NCBI RefSeq assembly: GCF_020379485.1
Contig: NC_063450.1
Span: 29,674,137-29,738,136, forward strand
DNA from: Brassica napus
Taxonomy: Eukaryota > Streptophyta > Magnoliopsida > Brassicales > Brassicaceae
Reading direction: 5' to 3'
DNA: 64,000 nt
The translations under genes were made by a program, and so were the position numbers. Positions 1 through 11,302 of the stretch are shown here, in pieces (positions within the stretch are counted from its first letter, which is position 1; every line of letters begins with the position of its first letter). The notes under the pieces were generated by a model. That model had not been told where the DNA came from and searched no databases. It saw nothing but the letters and a program-made list of their open reading frames with translations.

Positions 1-844
1 TACGGCAGAAGATCGTTGATTCTCTCTACTAAGAGTATTTGGTTGAAGTTTTGTCAACTTCCCAACCATGTTAATCAGTCAATATTTGCCACAAAACATA
101 GTGTCGAAGTTTGAAGATCTAAACCGCTACATCTATCATCATGACAGAGAAAGATAATGATGATTGAAAAAGGTGTAGGGGCTATGATAAAATGTGGATT
201 CCATGTGAGAAGTAAAACAGAAAGTTGGAAATTACAAACCTTGATTGAAGCTCTTTGTTTATTTTGAAGGTTTATTGGTTTGGATGATCTCAGGCGATTC
301 CTTCGGTATGATGATGCTCTGAAGACGTTGGATATCTTCAGAATGACATATGAGGATAATGAGAACATCCGTGTCAATTTATTATATTCATCGAATTCAT
401 GTGAGTTTGGAAGATTGAGAACAATATTTGAGTTTTATGAGCTTTATTTACACTTTCTGTTTATGTTTTATTTTCAAATTATGTATATGATGAGTGTAAC
501 TTATTTTGTTTATGGCATAAGATTTGTGATTTTTTTTCTTTTGGTTCTTTTCTTATAACTCTTTGATTTTGAGATGATATTGGGAAAAGGTAAGGAAAAA
601 TATAGAAAAAATAATGTGATTTTGAGGGAAAAATAAGAGAGAATGAATGAAATGAATGTTCATTTTTACTACACATTTCGATAAAGAAAACATTAGGTAA
701 ACAAAAGTAATGAACATTAAATCAGCTTTATTGCAAAACTCTAGTTATTACAATAACACAAGTGGTAATGTCGATTGCTACATATATAACTCAAAACAAT
801 AGGAATGAATGACATAAGGAGATTAGTTTTTTAAAACCCTTAAA
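1..844. other. Unannotated left margin and LPPE2 3' flank
   Basis: No recognisable gene. Short open frames exist on both strands (for example about 280-558 on plus), but none has a family signature and the base composition is AT-rich. The part next to 844 would be the 3' untranslated region of the minus-strand lipid phosphate phosphatase gene. Confidence 0.4.
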
Positions 845-2482
845 TCATCTGTCATCTTTGAACCAGTTAAGTAGCACATAAACTGTAAAGCCTAAAGCAG
901 ATGCAGCAGCAACAGCAAAGACGGCTACTTGAACAGAGAATGATGAGGCATAAGCTTCGAGAACAAGTGAATTCCAAGTTATGTACCATAAGGTGGAGTA
1001 AACGGAACCAAAGATCGCACCAACCACCACTTGACCGGTCGTGTGAAGCTTCTGAGACACCCTTAACCATATCTGCGTACAATTAACATCAGTATTAAGT
1101 GAATGATTTGTTTATATATGATTCTACTCTAAGTTTTGACTTATCTTACAAAGTAAGAAGCCAATGCGAGGATGAGTCCGCTAAGGAACAGAGAGAGTTC
1201 GTTGGTTCCAAGCCACTCCACAACTGCGGAAATATGAAAAAAACCATCGGTTTAAGAGATGACCCAAATGCAAGTAGAAACAGAGATGGAAGAATTGACT
1301 AGCTGCTGCGGCTGACCAGAGAAGATGGTAAAGACAGAGATGAAAGAAATGAACTGAGCATGAGAAGATGGTATTGAAGCCCAAATTAAAGCCCAAGTTT
1401 ATGATCCATTAGAAGCTTTTGTAATCATGTAACTAGGGTTTCTAAATTCCTATATATGTTGTTATGTGATTCTAGTAGATATTGTAGTAGCTTAGAATTG
1501 TTTCCGGTCACTAGCATGTCATCTACATAAAGGAGTAGAATAATGATGTTTGTACCCTTTATGCAGACGAACATTAAAGGATCGAAGAAGCTGCAGATGA
1601 AGCCAAACTCAAGAAGGAATGTGCTGAATTTATCGAACCAAGCCCTGGGAGCCTGCTTCAGTCCATAGATTGCCTTGTAAAGCAGACACACGTAATCAGG
1701 ATATTCTTCATCAACAAATCCAGCAGGTTGTCTCATATATATTGTTTCATGTAAATCTCCGTGTAGAAAGGCATTAATCTTGTCTTCAAGAATTTAAAAT
1801 ATGGATTGATTTCATATAAAGATATTTGATGGAAGTTGCTTCTATGAGCAGCAAAGTTACGTTCATCAAAGCACATAACAACATATATAGGAATCTAGAA
1901 ACCCTAGTTACATGGATTACAAAAGCTTCTAATAGATCATAAACTTGGGCTTTAGTTTGGGCTTCAATAGATGGCATCCCAGGATCAGAACGCAATGTGG
2001 CAACAGGTCTCTCTTGGTTAAGTATGCGTTTGAGAGCTGCCGAGAGAGCTGAATTGGAAACGGATCCAATGACAGCCCACAAGGCTGCACCATCATGTCG
2101 TAGAAGCAGAACAGATCCAAATAAACCAGCAACAACCCATTTGCTCTGCCATCTTTGAAGAATTAAGTTACCAAAATTCAAAAAAAAAAAAAAAAAGAAT
2201 TCGAATACCAACCAGACGATTAGCGACGGCGTTGATCCCATCGGAGACCAAATCGTTGGACGGGTTATTAATGAAAGCATCTTGCTCGAGCGCCTGAAAC
2301 CGTTCTTCTTCGCCATCTCTCCAAGCATGGGTTTTGACTAAATCGGCCATGGTTTGAGGGGCAGAGACAGACCAAAATCTCCTTCTTCGACCGGAAGTAA
2401 GGTAAGCGGGAGCAGAGGAAGGACCAAAACAGAAACTGCAGGTGAGTTTGTGGAAGGTAACAAGAGATGATGACGCTGCCAT
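845..2482 (-). pseudogene. LPPE2: Lipid phosphate phosphatase epsilon 2-like, interrupted
   Basis: Plastid PAP2-family phosphatidate phosphatase; family members dephosphorylate phosphatidic acid in the chloroplast envelope. Reading minus, exon 1 is 2482-2213 (90 codons, basic Ser-rich transit-peptide-like start, ending NAVANRL). Exon 2 starts at 2145 (SKWVVAGLFG, then LKRILNQERP). Exon 3 is 1223-1150 (VEWLG...ALASYF) and exon 4 is 1072-845 (SQKLHTTGQVVVG, last membrane helix, end WFKDDR). All junctions are GT-AG. Exon 2 is cut at DPGMPS by a 598-bp insertion (1372-1969) and resumes at 1371 as PSSHAQFISFISV, ending at 1317. The cut lies in the PSSH phosphatase motif, and translation from the 5' side runs into insertion sequence. 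Apart from the insertion the gene looks intact, so the loss may be recent. Closest match from memory is Arabidopsis At5g66450. Confidence 0.85.
1372..1969 (-). mobile_element. Copia reverse-transcriptase fragment between inverted LTR-like arms
   Basis: A 598-bp insertion flanked by the 5-bp direct repeat gatgg (1367-1371 and 1970-1974). Its two ends are long inverted repeats of about 95 bp: 1372-1465 on plus matches the minus strand of 1969-1875 with few differences, both starting tattgaagccc. Between them on minus (about 1785-1470) is a Ty1/copia reverse transcriptase segment with DKINAFLHGDL, AIYGLKQAPRAW and the catalytic LLYVDDMLVTG. An LTR retrotransposon would have direct repeats; here the arms are inverted and the coding part is only about 100 codons. 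It is probably a rearranged, non-autonomous copia derivative. Confidence 0.75.
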
Positions 2483-3589
2483 AATCCAAAGATAAAGAGA
2501 AAGTCCACGTACAAAGTCAAATGGCTATAAGATTTTTAAAAAACTCTAGGAACAAATCGTAAAGACGAACACATTATTACTTGTTTTTGTCTGTTGCAAG
2601 GGTGTCTCGTCTGAAGTTGTGGTTATTTTTTACAACAGAGCAGAGATATACTATGTTCATTACCATCATTGGATTTGGATCATTTCATTAAGAACTATGA
2701 TCGTTTGCTATATATCTTGCGTTCGTCATAATTAGCTCATATCAATTGTCATATCACTTGCTTCTTCAAATAGGCCCATTTCTTGTGATGGCAAAGAATT
2801 TGTGTCCTTTTTTTTCTTAACCAATGGAGATGGTAGAAAACAAAAAAATAAATGAAATTGATGTTAGCAAGTTGAGACCCGAACCCGAATATAACCTAAA
2901 TAATGCATTAACGGTGAGAAAGCCTGTGTACACGTCGTTTATGCTTCAGAATATTATACATGTAACATGTCTCATCGTTTCACAACATTGTTGCTTATTT
3001 TCGTATTTTCTACACACTCACTAGTCTACATGTGATGTATATATTATACAAATTATTTTGTATACGCTATATGAAAGTTCGTCTATATTGGATTTCGAAT
3101 ATGCTTAACTTCTCCGACTCAAACTATTATTATGGAAAAAATTCCATCACCTTTTATTGTTTTCAAAACCAAGTTAGTTTCAACGGATAATTCATTAGTC
3201 TCTCCACACTCTCCTGAACATGGCAGCCTCCTTGTCAATCAAATTGATCATAATGAACAAGATGACGGAGACGGATTTATGAGTGATGCTACAGCAAACC
3301 TCACCATGTCACAAAGTGGAAGGTTAATAAAACCATTTCAAAAATTTCAAGATATGGAATGGAAAACGGTAACAAGAAAAGGTAAACAAGGTCGTCAGGT
3401 AAACAAGGTTGTCGAGGCCGCATATACCACCTTCCATCTTCCTAATAATTTCATTCTTCTCTTGTTTCACTAAGCTTATGTATCATAAGTCTTCTCTTTT
3501 ATAAGCTAATGCTTGGTTGATTATAAGGCATGTCTCATCGTACTTTTTCAAACGTTATAGTTGTTAAACCATACTGTATTCATTTGTCT
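2483..3589. other. LPPE2 upstream region and unrecognised small ORF
   Basis: Begins as the 5' flank of the minus-strand LPPE2 gene. An open frame at 3132-3473 (plus, 113 codons) contains the stretch SGRLIKPFQKFQDMEWKTV followed by a basic Gly/Arg/Lys tail. This resembles C-terminal tails I associate with unannotated Brassicaceae repeat-encoded proteins, but I cannot name a family. No supported gene structure. Confidence 0.3.
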
Positions 3590-3592
3590 TTA

Positions 3593-4027
3593 GGAGGGGG
3601 TTAGTGGGAGTATAATTTATGTAGAGTTGGTTGATCGTAAGAATCAAAAGATTTGTTAAATTTTTAAAGAGTTGTAAATAGTTTTTCATATTCAAAAAGT
3701 TAAATCAAAATATGCTAGTTTAGTGATTTTAAGAATCAAGAGGTTATATGCAAGATTTGTGAAGTTTTGTTTTATGAGTAAAATTGTTTAGAATTCAAGT
3801 CTCAATAACACTAGGTTTGATTGAATTATAGAATCATTAAAAACCAAACTCTTTGAATAACAAGGGATTTTATAAGTAATTAAACAATCATAAAACCAAT
3901 TACACTAGATTTGAGTTAGAATGTTAGAATCAATTTAACCAATAACACTAGAATTAAAAGAATTTTAACAATCATTAGAAATTCACATCTCACTAACACA
4001 ACCCCCCCCCCCCCCCCCCCCCCCCCC
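3593..4027. mobile_element. Tourist/Harbinger-like MITE ending in a C-run
   Basis: A 435-bp AT-rich non-coding element with imperfect inverted ends (left ggaggggg..ttagtgggag; right ctcactaacacaaccccc) flanked by the trinucleotide TTA at 3590-3592 and 4028-4030. TTA duplication and G-rich termini of this kind are typical of PIF/Harbinger-derived MITEs. The right end has expanded into a long C homopolymer. Confidence 0.6.
4002..4027. repeat. Poly-C homopolymer, 26 bases
   Basis: An uninterrupted run of 26 C forms the right terminus of the MITE. The left end has only five G in the equivalent position, so this looks like slippage expansion of the terminal repeat. The exact length is prone to sequencing error. 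Confidence 0.8.
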
Positions 4028-4030
4028 TTA

Positions 4031-4757
4031 AATTTGAAATCCCTTTTATTAAAAAAATATGCTTAACAAATTTTTCAAAGGGAAAATGAAAACTAAAGAC
4101 AGGACAATTTTTTTGACCAATTGAAATACTATAAGTTTACTTAGAAATATATTCTTGTTTATCTTTATATTGGTTTATATATTCATTCTGATGTGTAAAT
4201 AGATTCTCTCCCACGTACAAGTTTTTCTATTGAACTCACCGTACTATATATTCTTTTATTCATAAATAATTAAAATTCTGATTATGTGAAGATTGGTTAG
4301 TCTGTAACTCTTAAAAAATTTGCTAAAGAATTTAGTCGATAATTTTTTGATGTATTAATATTTGATATAAGTTGTAAAAGTTAAATGAAAATATATTTTT
4401 ACAATTAATGCAAATTGTATTCGGTTTTCTGTTCGGACGGTTTATGATGCAACTAATGCAAATTGTTTCTGACCACAACCATTTTGACCACAACAGAATC
4501 TATAAAGTACAGTTTAACGCAATGTTGTGGTCAGAAAATGAAGAAGACTTTGAGTCAAATAAAATAGATATCAAAGTGAAAACTGAAAAATGGGTTAAAT
4601 ATGGACGGTATCGTGTCGCAGCAAATAGTGCTGAAATTGATGATGATTTTGTCACTGACCACATAGCCTACAGTGGTCAAAGTTTTGAATCAGGACCCCA
4701 ACATTGAAAACAATCTTCTGCCATGCGTAGCTACTCATCTCCTCCTTTTAATTATAT
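4031..4757. other. AT-rich intergenic, no recognised gene
   Basis: Contains a 99-codon open frame at 4408-4707 (plus) without a recognisable domain, conserved motif or splice context. I see no supported feature. Confidence 0.4.
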
Positions 4758-4758
4758 A

Positions 4759-5054
4759 CTAGATTTTGATCCGTGAGATTTATTTCTTTTTAAATAAAGA
4801 TTTTATACAATAAATATCGTCGGTTATAAATATGGCGTGGGATTTGTTATAAATATTTTGGATATAAATATGAGTAGTTATAAATATGGCAAGCGAATTA
4901 ATTACGGATGAAATTTTTTTTTAAAAGATAGATTATAAATTTAGCAAGCGAATTAATAAAAAGAAAAATCCAAATCAGGGAATGACACTCTCTTGTAAGT
5001 AATTTTAAAAACTATGAGTAGAATTTTAGTAGAGATTCTTTTTAATAGTATAGA
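4759..5054 (-). mobile_element. Short non-autonomous Helitron
   Basis: Read on minus, it starts TCTATACTATTAAAAAG at 5054, a classic Brassicaceae Helitron 5' end, and finishes in CTAG at 4762-4759. The insertion lies between host A and T with no target duplication (plus-strand T at 5055, A at 4758), as expected for Helitrons. It is 296 bp with no coding capacity. The 3' hairpin is weak, so this end is less certain than the 5' end. Confidence 0.5.
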
Positions 5055-5319
5055 TGGTACTTACTATATTTTTACCAAATTGAATACGATAAATCCCTGA
5101 ATTTTACAAATCTACCCGTGCGTGCAAGTGTGCGTCTGTGGATAGAAGAATGATGCTTCGGAATAAGTATTACATGCGCATAATTTTAAAGGGAACTATT
5201 TAACGGAAGCAAATATATCCATACTATATATACATATCGTGGGTCGAACCAGCCTGTATATCCAATAACTTTTTCTATTATAAACTTTCTCTTGTTCGAA
5301 TTATCTACTAAATAGCACC

Positions 5320-5350
5320 ACTAGAGTCTCTCCCGGGCTACACCCGGGTT
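5320..5350 (-). mobile_element. Helitron 3' terminus with GC hairpin
   Basis: On minus the sequence is a perfect hairpin (CCCGGG, 5-base loop, CCCGGG; arms at 5332-5337 and 5343-5348), followed about 8 bases later by CTAG and T. This is the standard 3' end of a Helitron. The body would extend to the right of 5350, but I could not place the 5' end with confidence. Confidence 0.5.
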
Positions 5351-6166
5351 TTTTCTATAATTTTAGTTAAATTTATAACTCTAAATTTATATTTGTAAAT
5401 GTACATTAGAACCTATCATAAAATACCAATTAATAGAAAAATCAAGTTATTTATTTATTTATTGTTCTTTTTCAATGAATTTAAAATGGTTAAAGCTCAC
5501 AATTGTTGTGTTGTCCATTAGAAATTGTATATAATATGAAGTTTGTGTTTTAAAAAAAAGTGTTTTAAAAAATGGTCAAAAATGGGTTGACAGTTATTTA
5601 ACTTTAGTAATGTTCAATTTTTTTGTTTTATTGATTATTTTTAATGTAAAATAATTAAATTCACAAATGATTTAAACATTGTTATTTTAGAATTATTGAG
5701 TTCACATTTATAGGTCTTCCGTCTCAAGAGGAACTACAAAGCTACATATTAGCAAGCTTCTTACTTGGTCTATTTCAATTGATAAATTAAGTTCATAAGT
5801 CTAACTAAGTTTACAGCTACGCAATCTTGGTTTATGATACATTTTGAAAATGTTTTATAAGTGACTGAAGAAAAATAATCTCTAGAAAAATTGTTAAATG
5901 CCATTGATGAGATCTCGGTAGAAATAAAGTAAATGAAATCTGAAAACTATAGTCTTTCTAAGCCAAACCCGGGTTCGAATCTCCACAAAAGCAGCCAATT
6001 TTTTCTGTTTCAAAAAGAAATTGATTAACATTGTTTCTGACTTTAACAAACAATTATTTAAATCTGTTACTTTTTATACTAAATCGAACCATCTTCTGAT
6101 AGAGAATAAGTTGAGTCGAAATATCACCAAAACTAAAAAAGAGTATTATCCTCCAAAACGGGGCAT
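5351..6166. other. AT-rich intergenic
   Basis: Probably the body of the Helitron whose 3' end is at 5320, plus unassigned sequence. No open frame or domain supports a gene. Confidence 0.35.
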
Positions 6167-6171
6167 AGTTC

Positions 6172-7915
6172 TGTAATGACCCACCACTCCCACCATCTCC
6201 ACTTCTTTCTCCAACCCCACCACTTCCAACTTCTTCTCCACCATCTCCACCTTCTTCCCCACCACCTCCATCTTCTTTAAAATTAAGAAAGAGAGAGAGA
6301 GAAAGAGAGAGAGAAGAAGAAGAAGGGAGAAAGCTCACCTGAGCTCGTCGCCGGAGCCACCACACGCCAGACCGTTGAGCTCGCCACCACCATCATCCGC
6401 AACCAAAGGTAACCGGAAACCGCCATATTTTTGAGTTTAGTTTCGGCCGTTTTAGTAAATCGACCATAACTTCTTAACCGTTGCGAATCTCGTGCATCCA
6501 AGCCCATTATCGTGTTCCTCTCGTCGAGACGAAGCCATAGACACCAAGCACGCCTCAAACGGAGCCCGGACGAAGCCGTACGCGCCTCCAGAAAACCGCC
6601 CTTCGCGCGCGCGTGAAACGCACGCGCCGCCGCCGGAAATCATCGCCACCGCAGCTCCGCCGCCGGACCACCGTCCGCCGCCGCAGCTCCGCCGTCGCCG
6701 CCGGCCAACTTTCCGGTAAGACGCCGCCGCAGCTCCGCCATCGCCGCCGGTGACCGACACCGGTGACTCACCGGCGACTCGGTCAACTCGGCCGAGTCAA
6801 CTCAGTGAGTCAACTCGGTTGACTCGGTTAACCGGTTGGTTAGCGGGTTTAAATTGATTTCAATTCGGTTAGGTTAAACCGGTCGGTTAAAATCAATTGG
6901 AAATCGGTTAGGATAAACCAGATTAATTAATTAATTAAATAATTAATTAAATAATTGATCTTTGACCAGCGAGTTGACTTTTCCGTAAATACCCGTTTTA
7001 AACCGTTCGAAAGGCGTTCTGACTCGAAATTTCGATCTGATTTCAGATATGGAGTCTATTTGAGCAGCTGGAGTTCATAGACAACACTTTTCTATTGCTA
7101 AGGTGAGGGTCTATTCCCGAACTCCTCTTATTCGGCTTATGACCTCGAATAAGTATAATTTATTTCTAATGTGTTCCGTCTGTGTGAAATCGAGTCTGTC
7201 ATTGCTTGTTTAGTTTTAGGTTCTTTACATAAACCGGAACTAGGGGGTTAGAGGATTCAACATTGATTGTTTCACTTAATGTAAATTCTTAGCTAGGATT
7301 GTTTTTGTTTGGAGACGGATACAGAGTCGGACTGCTGTATGCCGGATTGTATGGAGGTCACGGCCAACTTTAGTCGACCGGTTGAGCCGTAGACTGGAAG
7401 TGTCGATAAATCGTCTACGGGCGTGTGTTACCGAGCACTTTTTCGGTGTGTGTATGAACCGAGCACCTTTTCGGTAGTGTTTTGGCCTGTTAGTGGGCGG
7501 CGAGTGTGCACCTCGCTAGGACCATTGTTTGTTGCTTGAGTACTTTAGGTACTGTGTTTGACATGCATTAGAATTAAATTATATTTATTCGGAGTGCTAT
7601 GTCCGGGTCCATGGACTTCGGGGTGGCATCCCATACCTCACTGAGCGATTCCCCTGTCGCTCACCCCTCACTCTTCCCCTTTTCAGGTGAGACAAACAAG
7701 TATGTGATATTTGGACGGACTTGGTGCTATTGGACTTTTCTTTAGGATTTTATTTGGGCATGGGTGAGAGTTGTCGGGTTTATGGGCTTTTATATTACGG
7801 GATATTGTTGGTGGCCCGTCGTCCTTAGTGTCAGGGAGACGGGTATCACATTGTTGTATGATGACGCGTCGGGGGTGACACGCTGTCCTCCATATAGGAG
7901 GTGACGGGTGTCACA
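6172..7915. mobile_element. Solo LTR, probably Ty3/gypsy
   Basis: A 1,744-bp segment starting TGTAATGACC and ending GGGTGTCACA (TG...CA), flanked by perfect 5-bp direct repeats agttc at 6167-6171 and 7916-7920. No internal retroelement coding sequence or second LTR copy is present, so it is a solo LTR left by recombination. The GC-rich block at about 6540-6780 (CCG/CCGCC repeats) produces several open frames that are compositional artefacts. The length and the tgtgacaccc end on the opposite strand suggest a gypsy chromovirus LTR. Orientation cannot be fixed. Confidence 0.8.
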
Positions 7916-7920
7916 AGTTC

Positions 7921-9009
7921 ATGAGAAGATAATACAAATGAAAAATAGGACACAAACTAAACCACACCAAATAACGGCCATGACTGCAAATTAAGAAACA
8001 CGACCTTCTCTCAAAACCCTGACTCTCTTTTTTTTCTTAAATAAGTTAAGCTTCTTTGCCGGAAAATAAGATCCCTCACTCTTGCTTACTTAGTGAGGAA
8101 ACTATGCTATTATTTCTTGGCATTGCCCCCATCATCACTTGTTAAATAAAAGTTCTTCTTCTTTGCTACTGGCTTTTATTTTTTCCCTTTTTGGTTGTAA
8201 AACATCTAACGTTTGTCAGTAAAAATAACTAATGGTTTACGCTTTTCCTCGAGTATCGGAACATTACCTTTGGTATTGATAGTTGATACAAAACTATAAA
8301 ACAATAGTAATTATGTGAATGCCACTTCATAATCATTCTTCAGGAATTATTATTGTCAATCATCAATCATCATTCATTTTAGTCAGACCAACCCAATATA
8401 TGATTTGGAGGAACTTGAAAACAACATTCATATCTCAGTTTCACAGTGCTATGTTCTCGTATGTCAATATCTTTGATCCTAGTCATGTGCGTTCATCCAA
8501 ATTTATGTACCCCACTGCAGTAGTTGGTATGGTAATTATCTTTCCGTGCAAAATTCATTTTACTCCTTTAGTGTTAAAACCATTCTATGAGAACGACCAC
8601 AACCCGTTTCTTGATTTTCATGCTGCATAATTCTAAGAGAAGAAAAAGCAATTTATTAGTTTATTTTTAGTGTATTTTGTCTCTTAAAGAACAAATGACA
8701 GAGGCAAAAACTTTGATGCTTTCACTTTTATTTCCCCTTCTTGGGGTGTCTTTGCTTTATTTTCCTTAACATATTAATTTGAATTTGTATATATGCTCTT
8801 CTTCTTTGATATCGTCCTCATTATCATCATTGTACGTCATCCATCTCAAGGTCGTTTGCGGCAACAACCTCACCTATGAACCACTAGACACATGGAAGAT
8901 GATTTTTTTATTTAATGGGTTGATCTATGTGATAAACAGTGCACATACTCAGATCCTGAAACTAAAGTAACATGCAAAGAAAACTAAAGATAACATACAA
9001 AGGTACAAA
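7921..9009. other. Intergenic, nothing recognised
   Basis: Moderately AT-rich. The longest open frame (8319-8630, plus) has no family signature. No repeats with clear ends were found. Confidence 0.4.
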
Positions 9010-9019
9010 CCGGATATCA

Positions 9020-9526
9020 TAGTCGTGCTCCATTTGCCCTTGGTAAAACTGTTCTTGGGGAAGGCCATACCATGTCTACATCAGGATCCTACTCGTCATC
9101 AGGAACTTGAGGTGGACTGAAATAATTGAAGAAACTCCCCAGTCTTAGTGATGGGATTTGTGAGTTTATGATTTTGGATCCCTTCTTTGGCTTATTTTTA
9201 GGACTTTCTTATCCAAACATTCTATAGGACACCACTCAATCTCCGTCCTGTACAATAGTTAAGGATCAGAAAATCATTTTTCTTAAGGAAAAAAATGGCA
9301 AATACATGAGAAAAGAAAAAGATCACCCAATGGCCTTCTCGAGGATTGAATCATCTTCTTCAATCATGTGATTTGTCTTATTCACCACAGTGTTTTTCAA
9401 GTAAGGGTTCTGAGCAAAGAAAAAGTGAAGCTTCAACTCTTTTGAAGGAACTTGATGTTTTACCCAAGTGTCAAAGGAATAAATAAAATAAAATGTATTT
9501 TGAAGGAATATATCTATAAGATTCAA
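9020..9526 (-). pseudogene. Nucleosome assembly protein 1 (NAP1)-like fragment
   Basis: Two exons of a NAP1-family histone chaperone on minus. Exon A (about 9500-9327) reads FFFAQNPYLKNTVVNKTNHM then EEDDSILEKAIG, the conserved NAP core. A phase-2 intron with GT-AG ends follows. Exon B (from 9247) continues TEIEW, a KNKPKKGSK-like segment, SFFNYFSPPQVPDD and QMEHDYDI. Exon B needs at least two frame changes and contains an in-frame TAG after PDDE, so it is not translatable. The retained intron means the copy came from genomic DNA, not a processed transcript. The N-terminal and acidic C-terminal parts were not found. Confidence 0.7.
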
Positions 9527-9573
9527 CGCATATGTATTAAGATTATATACCCATGTTGCATTTGGAGAGGTGC

Positions 9574-9591
9574 GGGGGGGGGGGGGGGGGG
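9574..9591. repeat. Poly-G homopolymer, 18 bases
   Basis: Uninterrupted run of 18 G just upstream (minus sense) of the NAP1-like fragment. No inverted-repeat partner was identified; the length may be unreliable. Confidence 0.8.
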
Positions 9592-9599
9592 TAAATACA

Positions 9600-10440
9600 T
9601 TGCCCTTGAAAGCGCTTGAACAGCTCGCCTTAGCAATCCATCTCCAAAAACGTTGCTGGAAGTATTGGAGTTATAGTGGGGTTAGGTTGGAAGTTAAGAG
9701 AAAAGCTCTTTGTATCTTACCTCATCAATTTCGGTAACTCATTCCCTTCAAAGACGATGAAATATATGTTTAGCAACCAAGCATGGATCACTGGGCATGC
9801 AGTACCAAAATATATAAGGTGTAAGTCGAAGCACAAATTAGACCACACGTTCTCCCAAACTTGTCAGAAACAACAGACCCAAGCTAAACTTTTACATGAA
9901 GATGTAAATATAGATGTTGAACACTTCAAATACCTTGTGAAATCTTCCTCGTCTTCTACAAATCCTTTCTTCTTACCGTTAGGTTCTCTCCATGTTTTCC
10001 CATCCAAACTTTCTCGAATGCAGGGTCGCAAGTTCTTCAAGAAGCTATCGTATATATTCTTGAAATGGAAAGTTTTAGAATCAGATATAATAAGCCAGTC
10101 ATGCTTAAAAGAGACTGGAGGCCAAACAAAGGATTCTGTAATAAAAATCGAAGAGTTATATGGACCAAGCTACTACTTCACAAAAAACCAACATTAAAGG
10201 TTACCTTGGCGATTCTCCGCTCAATATGCGAGCTGCGTTTGTTGCTCTCCGCTCATTAGACATATAGGAGCAATTGCTTTCTTCATATGACCAATCTACG
10301 TAGAAGTTAAATTCCATATAAAATGAGGTGAAGTTGGAGTACACTATCAACTAATAAAATATCTGAAATTGTATTTATGAGTGAAGAAGAGTAGGAACAA
10401 TCTACAAACTACACAAGCTAAGGAGTAAAACATTTGGAAT
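9600..10440. other. Unassigned sequence with a long open frame
   Basis: A 173-codon open frame at 9676-10197 (plus) has no family I recognise. The opposite strand also shows coding-like patches with plausible splice donors (for example gaggtaag near 9715). It may hold decayed exons of the NAP1-like gene or of the spliced gene to the right. Confidence 0.3.
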
Positions 10441-10445
10441 GAAGA

Positions 10446-11302
10446 AAAACTAACCTTTATCCAGCAGTGTCAATATCTCTTCAAAAGTTTTTTCTTGCTT
10501 TGGTGAGAGTTCTCCTGTATACGTTTGCTACACGATTTCTTCAACATCCTTCTTCATGTTTAGACAATTGAAGAGAAGACTAAATCAGAATTCAGAAAGA
10601 TTGATTTGATGATTAAGTTTGTAACACTAACAGATACAACAACAATTATTACCTCTCCTTCCTCAATAGCATCGTCCTCCATGTCCCATGAAATACCATC
10701 AGCCGTGGATGCTTGCTGTCTTGCTCGGCGAAGTGGCTTGTTGTTCCGACAGCTACTGTCTCAACTTAGCTACTGTTATTAACTGCAAGTGTTGATAGTA
10801 AAATCCAACATCAGAGGCACATCAACAAAAAGTAACGAATAAAAAAAGTTTTTAAAAGTTAGTGATTAACAAAACAAATTCCAACACTTAGCCTCTACAA
10901 TATCAGTGTGACTTATACCTGTATGAAATGGCAGAGCATATCTATTTTGCTTAATTATTCCTCTGCACCGGTCGGTGTTTCATTTACCATTCGTTGTGAT
11001 AAGATGCTGCATGTTCAGATCGTGTGATGGATAAGGGAAATGAATGAATTACTAATCAAATAGATGAATGGAGTTATTGAGAAAACAAAAAAGAACATTT
11101 TAGTGGTTTTGATATTTCTTTACACAGATCTCACTTGGAGGTGGAAATAGCCTTCTTAGTATCCATGGAAGAGGTGGAACCGGTGTTGCTTAAATCAACC
11201 GTGCAACTGATTTCGCGGGAGCCTTCATCAGGGATTTGAACGGTGCTTTGGTGGTGGATTTCTCTGGTAATTTTGGGCTGGTAATCGCCTTCTTGATGCA
11301 TT
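10446..11302 (-). pseudogene. Unrecognised spliced gene, probably decayed
   Basis: On minus an ATG at 11302 opens a 57-codon polar Thr/Ser-rich frame beginning MHQEGDYQPKITREIHHQ. It runs into a good donor (AA then GTGAGA near 11132). Further coding-like pieces with plausible splice sites follow: SNILSQRM before a GTAAATG donor near 11000, a segment reading ASTADGISWDMEDDAIEEGE near 10720-10665, and MKKDVEEIV, stop, QTYTGELSPKQEKTFEEIL near 10563-10450. The in-frame stop suggests decay. I do not recognise the family. Confidence 0.3.

Noticed and set aside
901..1086. Plus-strand open frame rich in Gln/Arg
   Set aside because: It is the antisense shadow of LPPE2 exon 4, whose minus-strand frame has clear homology and splice sites.
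5965..5995. tRNA-like B-box (gggttcgaatctc)
   Set aside because: The bases around it do not form a T-arm, and no A-box or acceptor stem could be paired, so neither a tRNA nor a SINE is supported.
6054..6760. Open frames rich in Arg, Gly, Pro and Ser
   Set aside because: They fall in the GC-rich part of a solo LTR and reflect CCG/CTC repeats; no domain or splice context.
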